Shown here piece by piece: positions 63,029 to 64,000 of a DNA stretch of 64,000 bases (its first letter is position 1; every line of letters begins with the position of its first letter). The stretch comes from a bacterium 1xD42-87. GTDB taxonomy: Bacteria > Bacillota > Clostridia > Lachnospirales > Lachnospiraceae. Location: positions 1 to 64,000 of the forward strand of contig RAYM01000029.1 in the NCBI GenBank assembly GCA_003611805.1, in the 5' to 3' direction. Both the position numbers and the translations under genes were made by a program. Below the pieces are notes generated by a model. It worked only from the letters and a program-made list of their open reading frames with translations, was not told the origin of the DNA and did no database searches.

Positions 63029-63184
63029 ATGGGAATGACAAATGAGCAGTACAAAGGAATGTTACTTGATGAATTGGAAGATTGGCAGGAAGTTTTGGAA
63101 CTTGCTATGGAGGAACATAACGAAAAGGTGATCAGAAAAGCCGAAAAGCAGATAGCCAAAATCAATGAAAAGCTGAAATTCTAA
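63029..63184 (+). CDS. Small helical protein, 51 residues
   Basis: A 51-codon frame, MGMTNEQYKGMLLDELEDWQ to AKINEKLKF, almost entirely helical with heptad-like spacing. AAAGGAGGT (63012-63020) is a perfect ribosome site at the right distance, which strongly supports translation. It lies between leuD and an unrecognised gene with 16 bp to the latter. No family is recognised. Confidence 0.65.
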   Translation: MGMTNEQYKGMLLDELEDWQEVLELAMEEHNEKVIRKAEKQIAKINEKLKF

Positions 63185-63200
63185 GAAAAGGATAAGAACC

Positions 63201-63989
63201 ATGATCTACAGAGTCGGTGACGGCGACAATCCTGCCTATGACTACAGCAGTCAATTAAAGCCCGCCAAAAATGCCGAAAGCCAGGAGAAATTTAGTCTTG
63301 ACCGGCAGAAGGAACAGGAAGTTCCGAAGAAGAAAGAGGAGAAGGGCGAGGATAAAAAACTGCATCAGAAACCCGGCGCCCAGATCAGGGCTCAGGACGG
63401 CGTAAAACTGGAATTATCCGGCGGAAGAGTAAACGAACGTGAACGGACGACGGGCGGCGCCACAAAATCCGAGAACATGGACGGCGGGTTGTTCGTCGGT
63501 GTGCTGTCTGTTTTTAAGAGCCTGTTTTCGGCGCTGGGAGAGTTTTTCTACAAAGTCTGGAATGACCCGCCGAAGGGAACGGTTTCCGAAGATGTGACGC
63601 CCGAGGAAGCGGAGCGTTACACGGAAGAATACTACGCCATGAAGGGCATTCCCAGGCCGGAGACTCCTGCGGCGGGAGAAATAAAAGAAATATCAGCAGA
63701 CGCAGATGTTTCGATCGGAGCGGAAAAAGCCGCAAAAAGCGCAGACGTTCAAGAAGAGCAAGCGGATTTCGAGGCAGAACAGGCGGAGCGCGATGAAAAA
63801 ATCCGAAAGCACCTTCGCTCAGGGAATCTGGAGCAGGTGATCAGCCTTCTTACAGACGATGGAAAACGTTCTGTCGCCAAGAATTCAACGCTGCTGACTT
63901 ATTATGACAAAAACGGAAAACTGACGCAGATCAACGCGTCGGACAGAGAGCGTATCCTTCACGGGGACCGCCATGTAAAAACGCTGTGA
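63201..63989 (+). CDS. Conserved protein of unknown function
   Basis: 262-residue protein. The N-terminal part (about 20-95) is charged and low-complexity; a short hydrophobic stretch at about 96-117 (GLFVGVLSVFKSLFSALGEFFYKVW) could be a membrane or amphipathic helix. The C-terminal 50 residues, IRKHLRSGNLEQVISLLTD and KNSTLLTYYDKNGKLTQIN, look like a conserved small domain I recall from other Lachnospiraceae proteins of unknown function. The stop (TGA) is within 12 bases of the window end. No function is assigned. Confidence 0.7.
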   Translation: MIYRVGDGDNPAYDYSSQLKPAKNAESQEKFSLDRQKEQEVPKKKEEKGEDKKLHQKPGAQIRAQDGVKLELSGGRVNERERTTGGATKSENMDGGLFVGVLSVFKSLFSALGEFFYKVWNDPPKGTVSEDVTPEEAERYTEEYYAMKGIPRPETPAAGEIKEISADADVSIGAEKAAKSADVQEEQADFEAEQAERDEKIRKHLRSGNLEQVISLLTDDGKRSVAKNSTLLTYYDKNGKLTQINASDRERILHGDRHVKTL

Positions 63990-64000
63990 TATTTGCGGCA

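Overview
The window reads as chromosome of an anaerobic, endospore-forming Gram-positive bacterium of the Clostridia, most likely a Lachnospiraceae (inference from gene content and gene order; no 16S or tRNA gene was seen). Supporting marks are the sporulation block rlmH-yqfC-yqfD-phoH-(HD protein)-ybeY-spoVB, the tepA-ftsK/spoIIIE pair, Rex, the electron-bifurcating NfnAB pair, a eukaryote-like NADP isocitrate dehydrogenase, a short ProB without a PUA domain, strong AGGAGG-type ribosome sites and frequent GTG/TTG starts.

Layout. 1-6350 is the right end of an integrated mobile element: an Xre regulator, a stretch without convincing genes, a small protein and three large serine recombinases in one operon. 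The element ends inside a subtilisin-like (S8) protease gene whose 3' part (6350-7181) keeps the catalytic His and Ser but has lost the catalytic Asp. 7178-9378 holds a GntR/FCD regulator with an operator-like palindrome on its own promoter, and icd. 9423-17143 holds an ABC-F ATPase (minus strand, the only clear minus-strand gene), rex, a coiled-coil protein, alr-mazF, a CBS/CNNM membrane protein and a YebC regulator. 17222-26370 holds metY, a polytopic membrane protein, tepA, ftsK/spoIIIE, fhs and folD (one-carbon metabolism). 26386-31881 holds a zinc-ribbon/TPR envelope protein, nfnAB and a MORN protein. 31925-39803 is the sporulation and RNA-maturation block. 39852-47148 holds two flavoproteins, then proB and proA separated by three small or medium genes. 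47552-50721 holds a chemoreceptor, an ArsR-HMA metal operon and a lipoprotein. 50744-57390 holds a cobalamin-dependent methionine synthase and the ilvB-ilvN1-ilvN2-ilvC branched-chain operon. 57641-60677 is a two-component system. 60997-62981 is leuC-small ORF-leuD, followed by a small ORF and an unrecognised protein.

Beyond genes, the most notable structure is a dispersed family of intercistronic double hairpins (17147-17197, 23717-23808, 30503-30554, 32884-32969, 54991-55077, 56205-56248). A variable first stem is followed by a second stem, usually GAGAATGC...GCATTCTC, which in five of six cases ends 24-38 bases before the next start codon. A second repeat type (115 bp in tandem at 60743-60975, with a 40-bp short form at 57571-57610) and a third (20826-20945) look like small non-autonomous elements. 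Together with the three-recombinase element that splits a protease gene, these are the parts most worth following up.
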